64,000 bases of DNA from an uncultured Oscillospiraceae bacterium (GCA_949935795.1 CATLFX010000007.1:1-64000); one strand, 5' to 3'; numbered from the stretch's first letter, positions 15,549-22,827 are shown. The notes: a model not told the origin generated them from the letters alone. A program made the numbers and translations.

Positions 15549-16201
15549 AAGACACATTCCTGGACATCTACAAACAATGGGTCACGCGACCCGGTGCGGA
15601 TGAGTTCTTGAAGTGGCTGGAGGGCACCGACTTCTTCAACGCCCCTGCCAGCACCCGCTTCCATCTGGCTCGCCCCGGCGGTCTGGTGGAGCACAGCGTC
15701 CATGTGTATGAGCGGCTCCTGCGGCTCTACCGGGCGGAGCACACTGACCCGGATGCTCCCGGCGAGTATTTCCTGACGCCGGAGGAGATGGAGACCGTCG
15801 CCATCATTGGCCTCCTGCACGACATCTGCAAGGTGAACGTGTACCGGCAGGAGCCGAAGAATCAGAAGACCTATGACCCGGAAAAGGTCGCCGCCGCTCA
15901 GAAGTGGCAAGTCAAGCACGATGCCCTTGGAGACTTCATCTGGGAGACGGTCATGGGCTATAGCTTCGACGACCAGCTTCCATACGGCCACGGCGAGAAG
16001 TCGGTCTATATCATCTCGGCCTTTATGAAGCTGTCCCGCGAGGAGGCCATGGCAATCCGCTGGCATATGGGCTTTTCCGATACCGAGTTCGAGGCCGGCG
16101 GGAACGGGGTCGGGAACGCCTTTGACAAGTTCCCGCTGGCGGTCCTGGCCCATATCGCGGACCTCCAGGCGTCGTACCTGGACGAGCCCCGGCAGGAGTA
16201 A
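15545..16201 (+). CDS. HD-domain hydrolase
   Basis: A 218-residue protein with the HD metal-binding pattern: FHLARPGGLVEHSVHV supplies a His, IGLLHDICKV the HD pair, and AIRWHMGF a further His. This layout matches the HD domain of YhaM-like 3'-5' exoribonucleases and other phosphohydrolases. A GTG start at 15545 overlaps the previous gene by 4 nt; a longer frame would run into it. The likely substrate is a nucleotide or RNA end, but this is not shown by sequence. Confidence 0.85.
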   Translation: MKDTFLDIYKQWVTRPGADEFLKWLEGTDFFNAPASTRFHLARPGGLVEHSVHVYERLLRLYRAEHTDPDAPGEYFLTPEEMETVAIIGLLHDICKVNVYRQEPKNQKTYDPEKVAAAQKWQVKHDALGDFIWETVMGYSFDDQLPYGHGEKSVYIISAFMKLSREEAMAIRWHMGFSDTEFEAGGNGVGNAFDKFPLAVLAHIADLQASYLDEPRQE

Positions 16202-16204
16202 GCG

Positions 16205-16411
16205 ATGCCGCTGCCAAAGCCTGAGATTGCCCCATATCTATGCAAGCACCACTACTGGACCTCCTGGCGGCACTATGGCTGCAAAATGTGGGACAGTGGA
16301 TGCAGACTCAAAGAGAAGGGCCAAGGGTGCGGCTACCTGGACGCCGCAAGGTGCCCAGGCTATGCCCCGAAAGACAGCACCGACGGTTCGGACGGCTCCA
16401 ACAGCCACTAA
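16205..16411 (+). CDS. small Cys-rich protein, last gene of operon 2
   Basis: A 68-residue protein with five Cys residues (CKHHYWTSW, YGCKMWDSGCRLK, GCGYLDAARCPGY), a probable zinc or iron-sulfur site. CAGGAG precedes the ATG. Its C-terminal coding sequence contains the first unit of the degenerate repeat array that follows. Confidence 0.65.
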   Translation: MPLPKPEIAPYLCKHHYWTSWRHYGCKMWDSGCRLKEKGQGCGYLDAARCPGYAPKDSTDGSDGSNSH

Positions 16412-16626
16412 CTGCCGGACCTGCCAGCGGTACAAATGGCCTGGAGCGTTCGGGCAGCTACGACCTCTCCTAACTGGCGGACCCGCCTCCGGCAAATTCC
16501 GATGCGGGAGCTACGGCATCACGGACCACTACAACGCGCCCTACCTGCTATACCTGCCTGGGTCTGGAATAGCAGAGACCACTACGGCGGTTCAGACAAC
16601 TACGACCGGCCTTACCCGCCGGACCT
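16385..16626 (+). repeat. degenerate repeat array A, four units
   Basis: Four related blocks of about 41 nt begin near 16385, 16447, 16517 and 16589. Each has the form GGTTCGGACGGCTACGACC, then a short variable part, then ACTGCCGGACCTGCC. Spacing is 62, 70 and 72 nt, so no single reading frame runs through. The array lies between the last gene of operon 2 and a terminator. A second array occurs at 20668-20882. Function unknown. Confidence 0.7.
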
Positions 16627-16634
16627 GAATCAAA

Positions 16635-16661
16635 AGAGGCGGGCGAAATGCGCCCGCCTCT
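16635..16661 (+). terminator. terminator-like hairpin before promoter cassette 3
   Basis: A perfect 11-bp stem, AGAGGCGGGCG / CGCCCGCCTCT, with a 5-nt loop; only a short T run follows before TACCGA. It insulates operon 2 from operon 3. Confidence 0.7.
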
Positions 16662-16740
16662 TACCGAAACGAAATTATTTTATAAAAATTACGAAAAATC
16701 GCAGAATTTCCTTGCCAACACCCCTACGATTTGATATAAT
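16662..16740 (+). promoter_or_regulatory. promoter cassette 3 of 5
   Basis: TACCGA at 16662, TTGCCA at 16712-16717, a 17-nt spacer, TATAAT at 16735-16740 and a downstream GGAAATTACGAAAC box. The TACCGA-to-TTGCCA distance is 50 nt, as in cassettes 1, 2 and 4. It drives the genes from 16819 to 20592. Confidence 0.9.
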
Positions 16741-16818
16741 TATAATATGGATAGGGAAATTACGAAACGGCAATCCCAATCCAAATAACAGCCTTGTGGC
16801 AGGAAAGGTGGTGACACG

Positions 16819-16995
16819 ATGGAGGAACACGACGAGATGAGCGCAATCCAAATCGCCCGCATGAGCGAGTGGCTGAGGATGCACGGCCACACCGCCGACG
16901 AGGTACTTCAGTGCATTGATTACATCGCAGGGAAGAAGAAGGAGGACAAAAAGGAGGAGTCAGACACCGCTAAGGTTGACCGCCCGAGCGCCTGA
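16819..16995 (+). CDS. small hypothetical protein (58 aa)
   Basis: A 58-residue charged protein starting MEEHDEMSAIQIARMSEWLR and ending in a lysine/glutamate-rich tail. AAAGGTGGTG precedes the ATG. It is the first gene behind promoter cassette 3. The N-terminal half could be a small helical domain. Function unknown. Confidence 0.7.
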   Translation: MEEHDEMSAIQIARMSEWLRMHGHTADEVLQCIDYIAGKKKEDKKEESDTAKVDRPSA

Positions 16996-17010
16996 CCCCC
17001 CGCAAAGGAA

Positions 17011-17070
17011 ACCGGGGCGGCGATTCCTGCCAGCCGCTCCCGGTTCCCATTGTAGCGAAAACGGCAGGAA
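17011..17070 (+). other. H-type pseudoknot candidate in a leader
   Basis: ACCGGGGCGGC (17011-17021) pairs with GCCGCTCCCGGT (17033-17044) with one bulged base. The hairpin loop TTCCTGCC (17024-17031) is an exact 8-bp complement of GGCAGGAA (17063-17070) downstream. A flanking CCCCC near 16996 can pair with the GGGGG at 17080, which is the ribosome site of the gene at 17092. This is strong structure in a 96-nt spacer; no known riboswitch or ribozyme is recognised. Confidence 0.6.
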
Positions 17071-17091
17071 AAATCAATAGGGGGTTGAAAA

Positions 17092-17583
17092 ATGACGGCA
17101 TTAAAGAAAAATGCAGTCGGAGCACTCGACGCGCTATACCACAACACGAACCTCCCAAGCGAAATGTATGAGCTCCTGCGGGATGCCATGACCGAGATTG
17201 AGCTGCTTCGGGACCGGGATGAGGAGCTGGAGGAGCTCTGGGACCAGTTCGAGGACATCCCGATGAATCAGGAGACGGAGTGCATCGAGGCCCCGTTCCT
17301 CGGCTGGGGAGTGGGCATCAGCCGGGAGGAAATCTGGCACTGGTTCGACCAGAGGCACAGCAAAGGCGTCGCTTATCTCCTGTACCATGGGCAGGAGGAC
17401 TATGTGCCGGAAACGAAGCGGCTTTACGGCCTGAGCAAGCTCTGCTTCGGCTGCGAGTCCACGGATTGCCAGTTCAACCACGGCGGACAGTGCCGGTTCG
17501 CCCTGGTGCATGAGGTGAAGCCCTCCATATCTGAACACAGCGGATGCCTGAGCTATGAGTATCGGGCAACAGACCTATGGTGA
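17092..17583 (+). CDS. hypothetical protein with C-terminal Cys motif
   Basis: A 163-residue acidic protein. The N-terminal part is helical (YELLRDAMTEIELLRDRDEE). The C-terminal part has CFGCESTDCQFNHGGQC, which looks like a metal-binding knuckle. It follows the pseudoknot candidate, which may control its translation. Function unknown. Confidence 0.75.
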   Translation: MTALKKNAVGALDALYHNTNLPSEMYELLRDAMTEIELLRDRDEELEELWDQFEDIPMNQETECIEAPFLGWGVGISREEIWHWFDQRHSKGVAYLLYHGQEDYVPETKRLYGLSKLCFGCESTDCQFNHGGQCRFALVHEVKPSISEHSGCLSYEYRATDLW

Positions 17584-17891
17584 CGGGGCAGAAGCCGCTG
17601 CTGGAGCCGGGTCGGTATCGGGCAGAGCAGGACGGCGATGTCTTCCACGCCTACCTCTATGTCATGGAGGTCAGGGAAACCGACAAATCCTACATCTTCA
17701 AGATGCTGGAGAGCAGGAACCGCTATGCGGACGACCAAATTGAGACAATGTTCGGGAGCAAGGACAGAGTGGTTATCCCCAAAAACAAGCGGACCCGCCA
17801 TGCTATGCGGGTGTGGAGCGAGCGAGACTTTACCATCTACCCGTTCCAGGCCGGGGTTCCATTCTATTTTCGGAAGGAGGAGACGGCATGA
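17577..17891 (+). CDS. hypothetical protein
   Basis: A 104-residue protein overlapping the previous gene by 7 nt. It is beta-rich in appearance (GRYRAEQDGDVFHAYLYVME). No family recognised. It overlaps the next gene by 4 nt, so three genes in a row are translationally coupled. Confidence 0.7.
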   Translation: MVTGQKPLLEPGRYRAEQDGDVFHAYLYVMEVRETDKSYIFKMLESRNRYADDQIETMFGSKDRVVIPKNKRTRHAMRVWSERDFTIYPFQAGVPFYFRKEETA

Positions 17892-18448
17892 CGGAGCGTG
17901 AGCGCCTCCTGGAGAGGCTGGCCGGGGTCAAAGCCCTTGCAGAGAGTGGGGAGGGTGGCGAGCGCGAAAACGCCGCCGCCCTCCTGGAACGGATGATGGC
18001 GAAACACGGCATCACGGACGAGGACCTGGAGGACGCCGGAGTCCGGCTCTACTGGATTCGGTATAAAACCGAGTATGAGCGCAGGCTGATTCGGCAGTTG
18101 GCCTACAAGTACCTCGGAAGCGGCCACTCGTTCGGCTGTGTCGGCACCTATTCCAATCGTCCGAGGAAGAACGTCGGTGTAGAATGTACGCCGGCGCAGT
18201 ACATTGAGATTGAGGCGGACTTCGAGTTCTACCGGGCGGCGCTGGCTGAGGAAATGGACATCTTCTATTCGGCCTTCTTGCAGAAAAATGACCTGTTTCC
18301 GCCTCCTGAGCTGGAAGACCAGCGGCCGAGTGACGACGATGAGGTGGACATGGAGAGGATTGAGAAAATGCTGGCGATGATGGGCGGCATCGAGCACCGC
18401 ACCAGACACAAGGCGTTGCCGGAATCGGGAGAGGGGGACCAGCGGTGA
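17888..18448 (+). CDS. DUF2786-domain protein
   Basis: A 186-residue protein. The first 45 residues (RLLERLAGVKALAESGEGGE, then AAALLERMMAKHGI) match the DUF2786 pattern found in phage and mobile-element proteins. The middle includes YKTEYERRLIRQLAYKYLGS and a Cys-containing segment. GGAGGAGACGGC precedes the ATG. Role unknown. Confidence 0.8.
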   Translation: MTERERLLERLAGVKALAESGEGGERENAAALLERMMAKHGITDEDLEDAGVRLYWIRYKTEYERRLIRQLAYKYLGSGHSFGCVGTYSNRPRKNVGVECTPAQYIEIEADFEFYRAALAEEMDIFYSAFLQKNDLFPPPELEDQRPSDDDEVDMERIEKMLAMMGGIEHRTRHKALPESGEGDQR

Positions 18449-19290
18449 GAGAGAACGTGAGGACCCTGCATATGTCAATCCGTGGCGAGTTTATCAACGA
18501 CCTCGCCCTGGAGAAGTGCCATCTGGACTATGACATCTGCTATGCGGTGGACCTCTTGATGAGCAGCCTCCAGACCGACCAGCTCTCCGAGGGCGAGCGG
18601 CTTATGCTTGCCCTCCGGGTGCTGAATGGCGAGGTCGAAATCAGGGGGACCTATCCCGGCGATGACTATGGCCCGGTCGAGCTGGAGACCAGGAATGAGA
18701 AGTACGACCTGCGGGCGACGCTTACCTCCATGAAGCAACAGCTCCAAGAGAAGAAGTGGGAGCAGGAAAACCAGCGGCTCCTCAAAATGCTGGCCTGCTG
18801 CGGCGAAAGGCTTGGCGAGGTAGGCATGAGGGCAGTCAACCGCGCATGGAGGGACGAGGGCGAGGACGGCTTCATATTCGAGGGCGTGGAGAGGGACCGT
18901 AGGCCAGCCGTCGGCATGGTAGACGAGCTCCTGGAGCGCATGAGGCGCAGGGACGCGGACGATGACTATGGCTGGTTGGAGCCGTCAGGTGTGTTTCACC
19001 CTGTCAAATGGGGAGAGCATGAGGAATGGGCCTGCAAACAGGTGAAGCTCAAAGGCTGGTTCAAGGAATGGACCATCCACGGGAACGGCTCTATCTATTC
19101 GTTTGGCGACTTTCTGGTATATCGGAAAGGCTGGGTCCTCCTGCATAACCCGGCACAGGGTCTGGCCCGTCCGACCACGAGCGACACAAGACCGATGACG
19201 AAGGCTCAGAGGGAGTTCCTGTTCGACTACTACACCAATCGGGACCATCCAGAGCTTGCAAAAAAATATCTGGAGGATGGCGATATATGA
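18445..19290 (+). CDS. hypothetical protein
   Basis: A 281-residue protein with a probable GTG start overlapping the DUF2786 gene. The N-terminal half is helical; the C-terminal half has an aromatic beta segment (GWFKEWTIHGNGSIYSFGDF) and ends in a helix (MTKAQREFLFDYYTNRDHPE). No family recognised. Confidence 0.75.
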   Translation: MRENVRTLHMSIRGEFINDLALEKCHLDYDICYAVDLLMSSLQTDQLSEGERLMLALRVLNGEVEIRGTYPGDDYGPVELETRNEKYDLRATLTSMKQQLQEKKWEQENQRLLKMLACCGERLGEVGMRAVNRAWRDEGEDGFIFEGVERDRRPAVGMVDELLERMRRRDADDDYGWLEPSGVFHPVKWGEHEEWACKQVKLKGWFKEWTIHGNGSIYSFGDFLVYRKGWVLLHNPAQGLARPTTSDTRPMTKAQREFLFDYYTNRDHPELAKKYLEDGDI

Positions 19291-19607
19291 AAAACCGAGT
19301 CACCGTCCTGCATGGTATGCTCCCGGACCTGGCCTCTTACCTGGAGGCAAGCGGCTGGAAGCTGGAGCAGCCGGTCGGCAGGTACGAGGTCCTCCGGGCG
19401 AGGCGACCGGGATATCCGAGGCCGCTGCTTATCCACGACCGGACCTCCGGCGGGTGTGGGTACAGCATCGACGAGAGGGACATCAAAGTTTACCGAGGCT
19501 GGCAGAGAAACCGGCGGCGGCGCGGCCTCGACCCGTATTCTTACACCAAGGAAGAATGGGATGCGTACTGGAACCGCACACCATCAGATAAGGAGGAAGG
19601 CACATGA
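19287..19607 (+). CDS. hypothetical protein
   Basis: A 106-residue basic protein with an ATGA overlap to the previous gene. RGWQRNRRRRGLDPYSYTKE is a strongly basic patch. It directly precedes and overlaps the PemK-like gene; an antitoxin role is conceivable from position but not supported by any motif. Confidence 0.65.
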   Translation: MKNRVTVLHGMLPDLASYLEASGWKLEQPVGRYEVLRARRPGYPRPLLIHDRTSGGCGYSIDERDIKVYRGWQRNRRRRGLDPYSYTKEEWDAYWNRTPSDKEEGT

Positions 19608-20131
19608 AGGGTTTTAACCGGGGCGACGTTTACTATGTGGAGGCCACATATGCCGTCGGCTCCGAGCAACGGGCGGGCCGTCCTGCGGTCATTGTCTCGA
19701 ATGACCGGAATAATAAGCACAGCAATACGGTGGAGGTCGTGTATTTCACCACCAAGGACAAGCCGGATATGCCCACCCACGTCACGGTCAATGCCACCGG
19801 CACTCCCAGCACGGCGCTCTGCGAGCAGGTCCATACCGTGGACAAGCAGCGGCTTGGCAATTTCTGCGGGACCTGCACGAAGCAGGAGCTCCAGGCTGTT
19901 GACATCGCGCTGCTGATTTCTCTCGGCCTGGACTACGGCTCCAGCTATGAGCGCACAGAGGAGGAAACGACCACCGAGGAGGTGACAGAGGTGTCCGAGG
20001 AGGTCGAGGTGGATGCAGAGCAGGATGCCAGCGCCGTGGAGCTGATTGAGGCAAAGGCAAACCTCAGTATGATGCAAAAGCTATATGCGGACCTTTTGGA
20101 CAGGATTGTCGCGCGGGGGGGGGGTAACTGA
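19604..20131 (+). CDS. PemK/MazF-like toxin-family protein
   Basis: A 175-residue protein. Residues 1-113 match the MazF/PemK fold: NRGDVYYVEATYAVGSEQRA, then RPAVIVSND, then CEQVHTVDKQRLG. Family members are ribosome-independent mRNA endonucleases. An acidic 35-residue linker and a short helical tail (ELIEAKANLSMMQKLYADLL) follow, which is longer than a typical MazF. The gene ends in a run of ten G (20115-20124), prone to slippage, and overlaps the next ATG. Toxin activity and the identity of an antitoxin are not shown. Confidence 0.85.
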   Translation: MKGFNRGDVYYVEATYAVGSEQRAGRPAVIVSNDRNNKHSNTVEVVYFTTKDKPDMPTHVTVNATGTPSTALCEQVHTVDKQRLGNFCGTCTKQELQAVDIALLISLGLDYGSSYERTEEETTTEEVTEVSEEVEVDAEQDASAVELIEAKANLSMMQKLYADLLDRIVARGGGN

Positions 20132-20592
20132 TGGCAGACAATCGAATTGTGGCGGCACACCTCATTTCTGGCGCTATGAGGCGGCGTAATGTGATGCAGA
20201 AGGAGGTGGCGACCGCCCTGCATCGCAACCCGGCCACCTTCAGCCGACACCTCAGCGAGAATACGCTCCGGGCACAGGAGTTCATCGAAGCTGCTGGCTA
20301 CCTCGGATATAAGGTCACGCTCGTGGATGCTGAGACGGACGAGGAGCTGGCCGCGCCGCCTGCGGATGAGTGGCCCAGGGTGAAGAAGCAGATTGACGGA
20401 GTTCTCTATGATACGGCCCAGGCGATGCCGGTATGCAGGACCCCAGAGCTCGACGGCTGGTGGATGGGTCTGCATCAGACCAACGAGGGCCAGTTCTTCG
20501 TGGCCCATTATACCAGATGGGAAGGAGCGGAGAACTTCATCACGCTCTGCCCTGAGAGTGAGGCCAGGAAGCTAATTGAGAATTGCCGATAA
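20131..20592 (+). CDS. helix-turn-helix protein next to PemK
   Basis: A 153-residue protein. Residues 5-60 form a lambda-repressor-like HTH (MQKEVATALHRNPATFSRHL). The C-terminal part (WWMGLHQTNEGQFFVAHYTR) is of unknown type. Its start overlaps the PemK stop (TGATG). It could be the antitoxin, in reverse of the usual gene order, or a phage regulator; binding to the TACCGA cassettes is an untested idea. Confidence 0.7.
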   Translation: MADNRIVAAHLISGAMRRRNVMQKEVATALHRNPATFSRHLSENTLRAQEFIEAAGYLGYKVTLVDAETDEELAAPPADEWPRVKKQIDGVLYDTAQAMPVCRTPELDGWWMGLHQTNEGQFFVAHYTRWEGAENFITLCPESEARKLIENCR

Positions 20593-20593
20593 A

Positions 20594-20626
20594 GGGACGG
20601 CCCTCTGAGCGGGGGCCGTCCTTTTG
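20594..20626 (+). terminator. rho-independent terminator of operon 3
   Basis: GGACGGCCC (20595-20603) pairs with GGGCCGTCC (20613-20621), followed by TTTT. It ends the transcript of the PemK/HTH operon. Confidence 0.85.
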
Positions 20627-20667
20627 CTGCCGTGGAATGAGTGGAGGAGTATGCGGTGAGCACGGAC

Positions 20668-20882
20668 ATCTCCTGCCGCTACGACTGGTTTTACATGGCA
20701 GACGTGCCACGCCATTGATGGCGGGAGGCAACACCGGCGGCTCGGGCGGCTACGACCCGCCTGACCTGCCCTACCTGCCGGCGGTCGGTGCAAGCTAAGA
20801 TTATAGTGGGCATGGGGCGAAGGGCTACGGACTACTACGGCGGCTCCTGCAACGCGAACCTCCATTAACCGCCAGACGTGCC
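20668..20882 (+). repeat. degenerate repeat array B, three units
   Basis: Units begin near 20668, 20739 and 20842 and share the plan of array A: CGGCTCGGGCGGCTACGACC, variable part, then ACCTGCC-type end. Like array A it sits after an operon end and before a promoter cassette. Short ORFs occur in it but none is convincing. The 429-nt gap between genes (20593-21021) is otherwise only the terminator and promoter cassette 4. Confidence 0.65.
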
Positions 20883-20895
20883 GATGCCCAGGAGA

Positions 20896-20974
20896 TACCG
20901 AAACGCAATTCCAGAAAGAAAATTATAAAAATTGCAAAATAATCCTTGCCAAATAAGAACGGACGTACTATAAT
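20896..20974 (+). promoter_or_regulatory. promoter cassette 4 of 5
   Basis: TACCGA at 20896, an upstream GCAATT/AATTGC pair, TTGCCA at 20946-20951, 17 nt, TATAAT at 20969-20974, then GGAAATTATAAAAA. It drives the genes from 21022 to 22778 and two hammerhead candidates. Confidence 0.9.
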
Positions 20975-21021
20975 AATAATTGAGCAGAGGAAATTATAAA
21001 AATATCAAGGAGGACATGAAA

Positions 21022-21237
21022 ATGTTGGAGCGTTTGAATGATATGGTCGGTAACTGGTACGGTCGCCTGGAGGACATCACCGAAGAACTCAGCGAGATGG
21101 GCGTGGACGTGGAGAGCGCCTATATCAGCCGCGAGTGCATTGGGCTGACGGTCGAGGACGACGGTGACGACGTGGATGTCCTCATTCGCCTGGGCGGGAC
21201 CGAGAACACCATCACCGTGGACAGAGTGGAGTTCTGA
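21022..21237 (+). CDS. small acidic hypothetical protein
   Basis: A 71-residue, strongly acidic protein (TVEDDGDDVDVLIRLGGTEN). The start at 21022 is preferred because AAGGAGG ends 8 nt upstream; ATG 21016 is too close. First gene of operon 4. An acidic small protein could mimic DNA or bind a basic partner, but this is speculation. Confidence 0.7.
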   Translation: MLERLNDMVGNWYGRLEDITEELSEMGVDVESAYISRECIGLTVEDDGDDVDVLIRLGGTENTITVDRVEF

Positions 21238-21248
21238 TATAGGAATGA

Positions 21249-21309
21249 GCCGAAACGCCCTCCGGGGCGTCCGCAGGAACCGCCCCACCTGCGCTGAAGA
21301 TGGCAGGGC
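21249..21309 (+). ncRNA. type II hammerhead ribozyme candidate, copy 2
   Basis: GCC (21249-21251), GAAA (21252-21255), stem III ACGCCC/GGGCGT closed by a TCCG loop (21255-21270), C21271 of a GTC triplet as the predicted cut site, stem I CGCAGG/CCTGCG (21272-21277 with 21288-21293), CTGAAGA (21294-21300), one T, GGC (21302-21304). Loop I GCCC (21282-21285) can pair with tail GGGC (21306-21309). Stems I and III differ from copy 1 in sequence but keep pairing. Confidence 0.88.
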
Positions 21310-21323
21310 AGAAAGGAAATAAA

Positions 21324-21509
21324 ATGAATATCAACATCACCATGGACGACATCCGAAACTTCATCTCCAGCGTGGAGTATCTGAAGGAGGACCTGGAGGG
21401 GATAGATGTCTCCGGCGACTTCGCCCCGGACCCGCAGACCAGCGTTTCCGCCTGGGAGCTCCTGACGGACAGCACTGTGTATAAGGCGCTCACCGAGGCC
21501 GTCGAGTAG
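21324..21509 (+). CDS. small acidic hypothetical protein
   Basis: A 61-residue protein (MNINITMDDIRNFISSVEYL). AAAGGAAATAAA precedes the ATG. It is flanked on both sides by hammerhead candidates, so its mRNA could be released as a separate piece of about 276 nt. Function unknown. Confidence 0.7.
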   Translation: MNINITMDDIRNFISSVEYLKEDLEGIDVSGDFAPDPQTSVSAWELLTDSTVYKALTEAVE

Positions 21510-21523
21510 TCCAGAAAACAACA

Positions 21524-21585
21524 GCCGAAACGGGCCGCTGGCCCGTCGCCGGTGGGCGCCCTCCCCGGCCTGACGATGGCAGGGC
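21524..21585 (+). ncRNA. type II hammerhead ribozyme candidate, copy 3
   Basis: GCC (21524-21526), GAAA (21527-21530), stem III ACGGGCC/GGCCCGT (21530-21546), C21547 of a GTC triplet as predicted cut site, stem I GCCGG/CCGGC (21548-21552 with 21565-21569), CTGACGA (21570-21576), one T, GGC (21578-21580). Loop I GCCCT (21558-21562) pairs with tail AGGGC (21581-21585). It lies just before the gene at 21603. Confidence 0.88.
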
Positions 21586-21602
21586 ATGAAAGGAGCAGCG
21601 AC

Positions 21603-22778
21603 ATGAGGTACGCTATTTATGAGGGTAACATGGAGCGTTTGGGCAAGAAGATGGCCCGCATCCAGAGCAAATGCCGCAAGTACGGCTGTGACTTCCACTA
21701 CGAGGAGGTCGGCGAGGAGTTCCGGGAGCTGACGGACGACAACGGCTGCACCTACACGGCCCGCTTCGTCATCATCGAGGCTGAGGGCGTTGCGGTCGTG
21801 AACGGCTGGAGGTTCATCGCAAAGGTGGAGCACACGGAGAAGGGCAACCTCATCAACCGGGCCTGCGACATCGAGGTCCCTGAGCGGTACTACACCGGCC
21901 TCCCGGTATGCGAGCACTGCAACAGCAAGCGGCTCCGCAAAGATACCTACATCGTAATGGATGAGGAAACCGGGGAGTTTAAGCAGGTCGGAAAGAGCTG
22001 CCTCAAAGACTTCACGCACGGCATGAGCGCAGAGGTGGCCGCTCAGTACGTGGCGGCGTTCGATGACCTCATCGAAGGTGAGGCTCCCTACGAGGGATGC
22101 AAAATCCGGTGCTACATCGAAACCGAGGAGTGGCTGCGGTATGTCTCCGAGACCATCCGGCACTTCGGTTATGTGAAGTACAATGACGACGGCGAGGACA
22201 GCACCAGGATGAGGGCTGGCAAATACTACTGGATGGACCACGGCGGGGACTTCGGCAAGAAGGAGCGCGAGAGGTACAGAGCAGAGATGGATGCTTGCGG
22301 CTTCAACCCTGAATCCGACGAGGCAAAGTCCGAAACGGCTGCGGCCATGGAGTGGCTGGTGGCCCAGGACGAAAGCAATAACTATATGCACAACCTCAAA
22401 ACCGCCTGTGCCTTGACCTATATCGAGAGTCGGCACCTCGGCATCACCGCCAGCCTGTTCCCGGCCTACAACCGCGAGCTGGCCAGCGAGGATGAGCGGC
22501 GCCGCCGGGAAAAGGCGGCAAAGTCCTCTGAGTGGTTCGGCGAGGTCGGCCAGCGCATCGAGGTGGAGGTGGCCGAGATGAGCTGCCTGACCGGATGGGA
22601 GACGCAATGGGGCTATACGAAGATTTACAAAATCGTTGACGCCGCCGGCCATGTCTTCACCTGGAAGACCTCCAACTGGGTCGAGGATGGAGTGAAGACC
22701 ATCAAAGGGACCATCAAGGCCCACAATGAGTATAAGGGCATGAAGCAGACGGAGTTGACCCGCTGCAAATGCGCCTGA
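21603..22778 (+). CDS. large hypothetical phage/plasmid protein with Cys pairs
   Basis: A 391-residue protein of a type found in gut Firmicutes mobile elements; I cannot name its family. Residues 95-145 contain PVCEHCNSKRLRKDTYIV and GKSCLKDFTH, a probable zinc site of form CxxC...C. Later parts are helical with a cluster DDGEDSTRMRAGKYYW. It is the last and largest gene of operon 4. The start at 21603 follows GAAAGGAGCAGCG; a longer frame would cover hammerhead copy 3. Confidence 0.75.
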   Translation: MRYAIYEGNMERLGKKMARIQSKCRKYGCDFHYEEVGEEFRELTDDNGCTYTARFVIIEAEGVAVVNGWRFIAKVEHTEKGNLINRACDIEVPERYYTGLPVCEHCNSKRLRKDTYIVMDEETGEFKQVGKSCLKDFTHGMSAEVAAQYVAAFDDLIEGEAPYEGCKIRCYIETEEWLRYVSETIRHFGYVKYNDDGEDSTRMRAGKYYWMDHGGDFGKKERERYRAEMDACGFNPESDEAKSETAAAMEWLVAQDESNNYMHNLKTACALTYIESRHLGITASLFPAYNRELASEDERRRREKAAKSSEWFGEVGQRIEVEVAEMSCLTGWETQWGYTKIYKIVDAAGHVFTWKTSNWVEDGVKTIKGTIKAHNEYKGMKQTELTRCKCA

Positions 22779-22786
22779 GTACCCGC

Positions 22787-22824
22787 CTGGGCGGGCAGGC
22801 ACTTCGCCGGCCAGCTCGCCCAGG
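22787..22824 (+). terminator. hairpin before promoter cassette 5
   Basis: CCTGGGCG pairs with CGCCCAGG across a GC-rich loop that can itself fold (GGC/GCC). No clear T run follows, so termination strength is uncertain. Confidence 0.5.
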
Positions 22825-22827
22825 ACT

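Noticed and set aside
16436-16840. 134-codon ORF across array A and promoter cassette 3
   Set aside because: It runs through a terminator hairpin and a promoter; the composition changes abruptly, so it is chance.
16996-17091. Leader as another hammerhead or twister-sister ribozyme
   Set aside because: It has GGAAACC and CCGCAAAGG but no CTGANGA core and no second conserved half of twister-sister, so only a pseudoknot is claimed.
20583-20798. Short ORFs inside repeat array B
   Set aside because: They lie in degenerate repeats, overlap a terminator, and have no good ribosome site.
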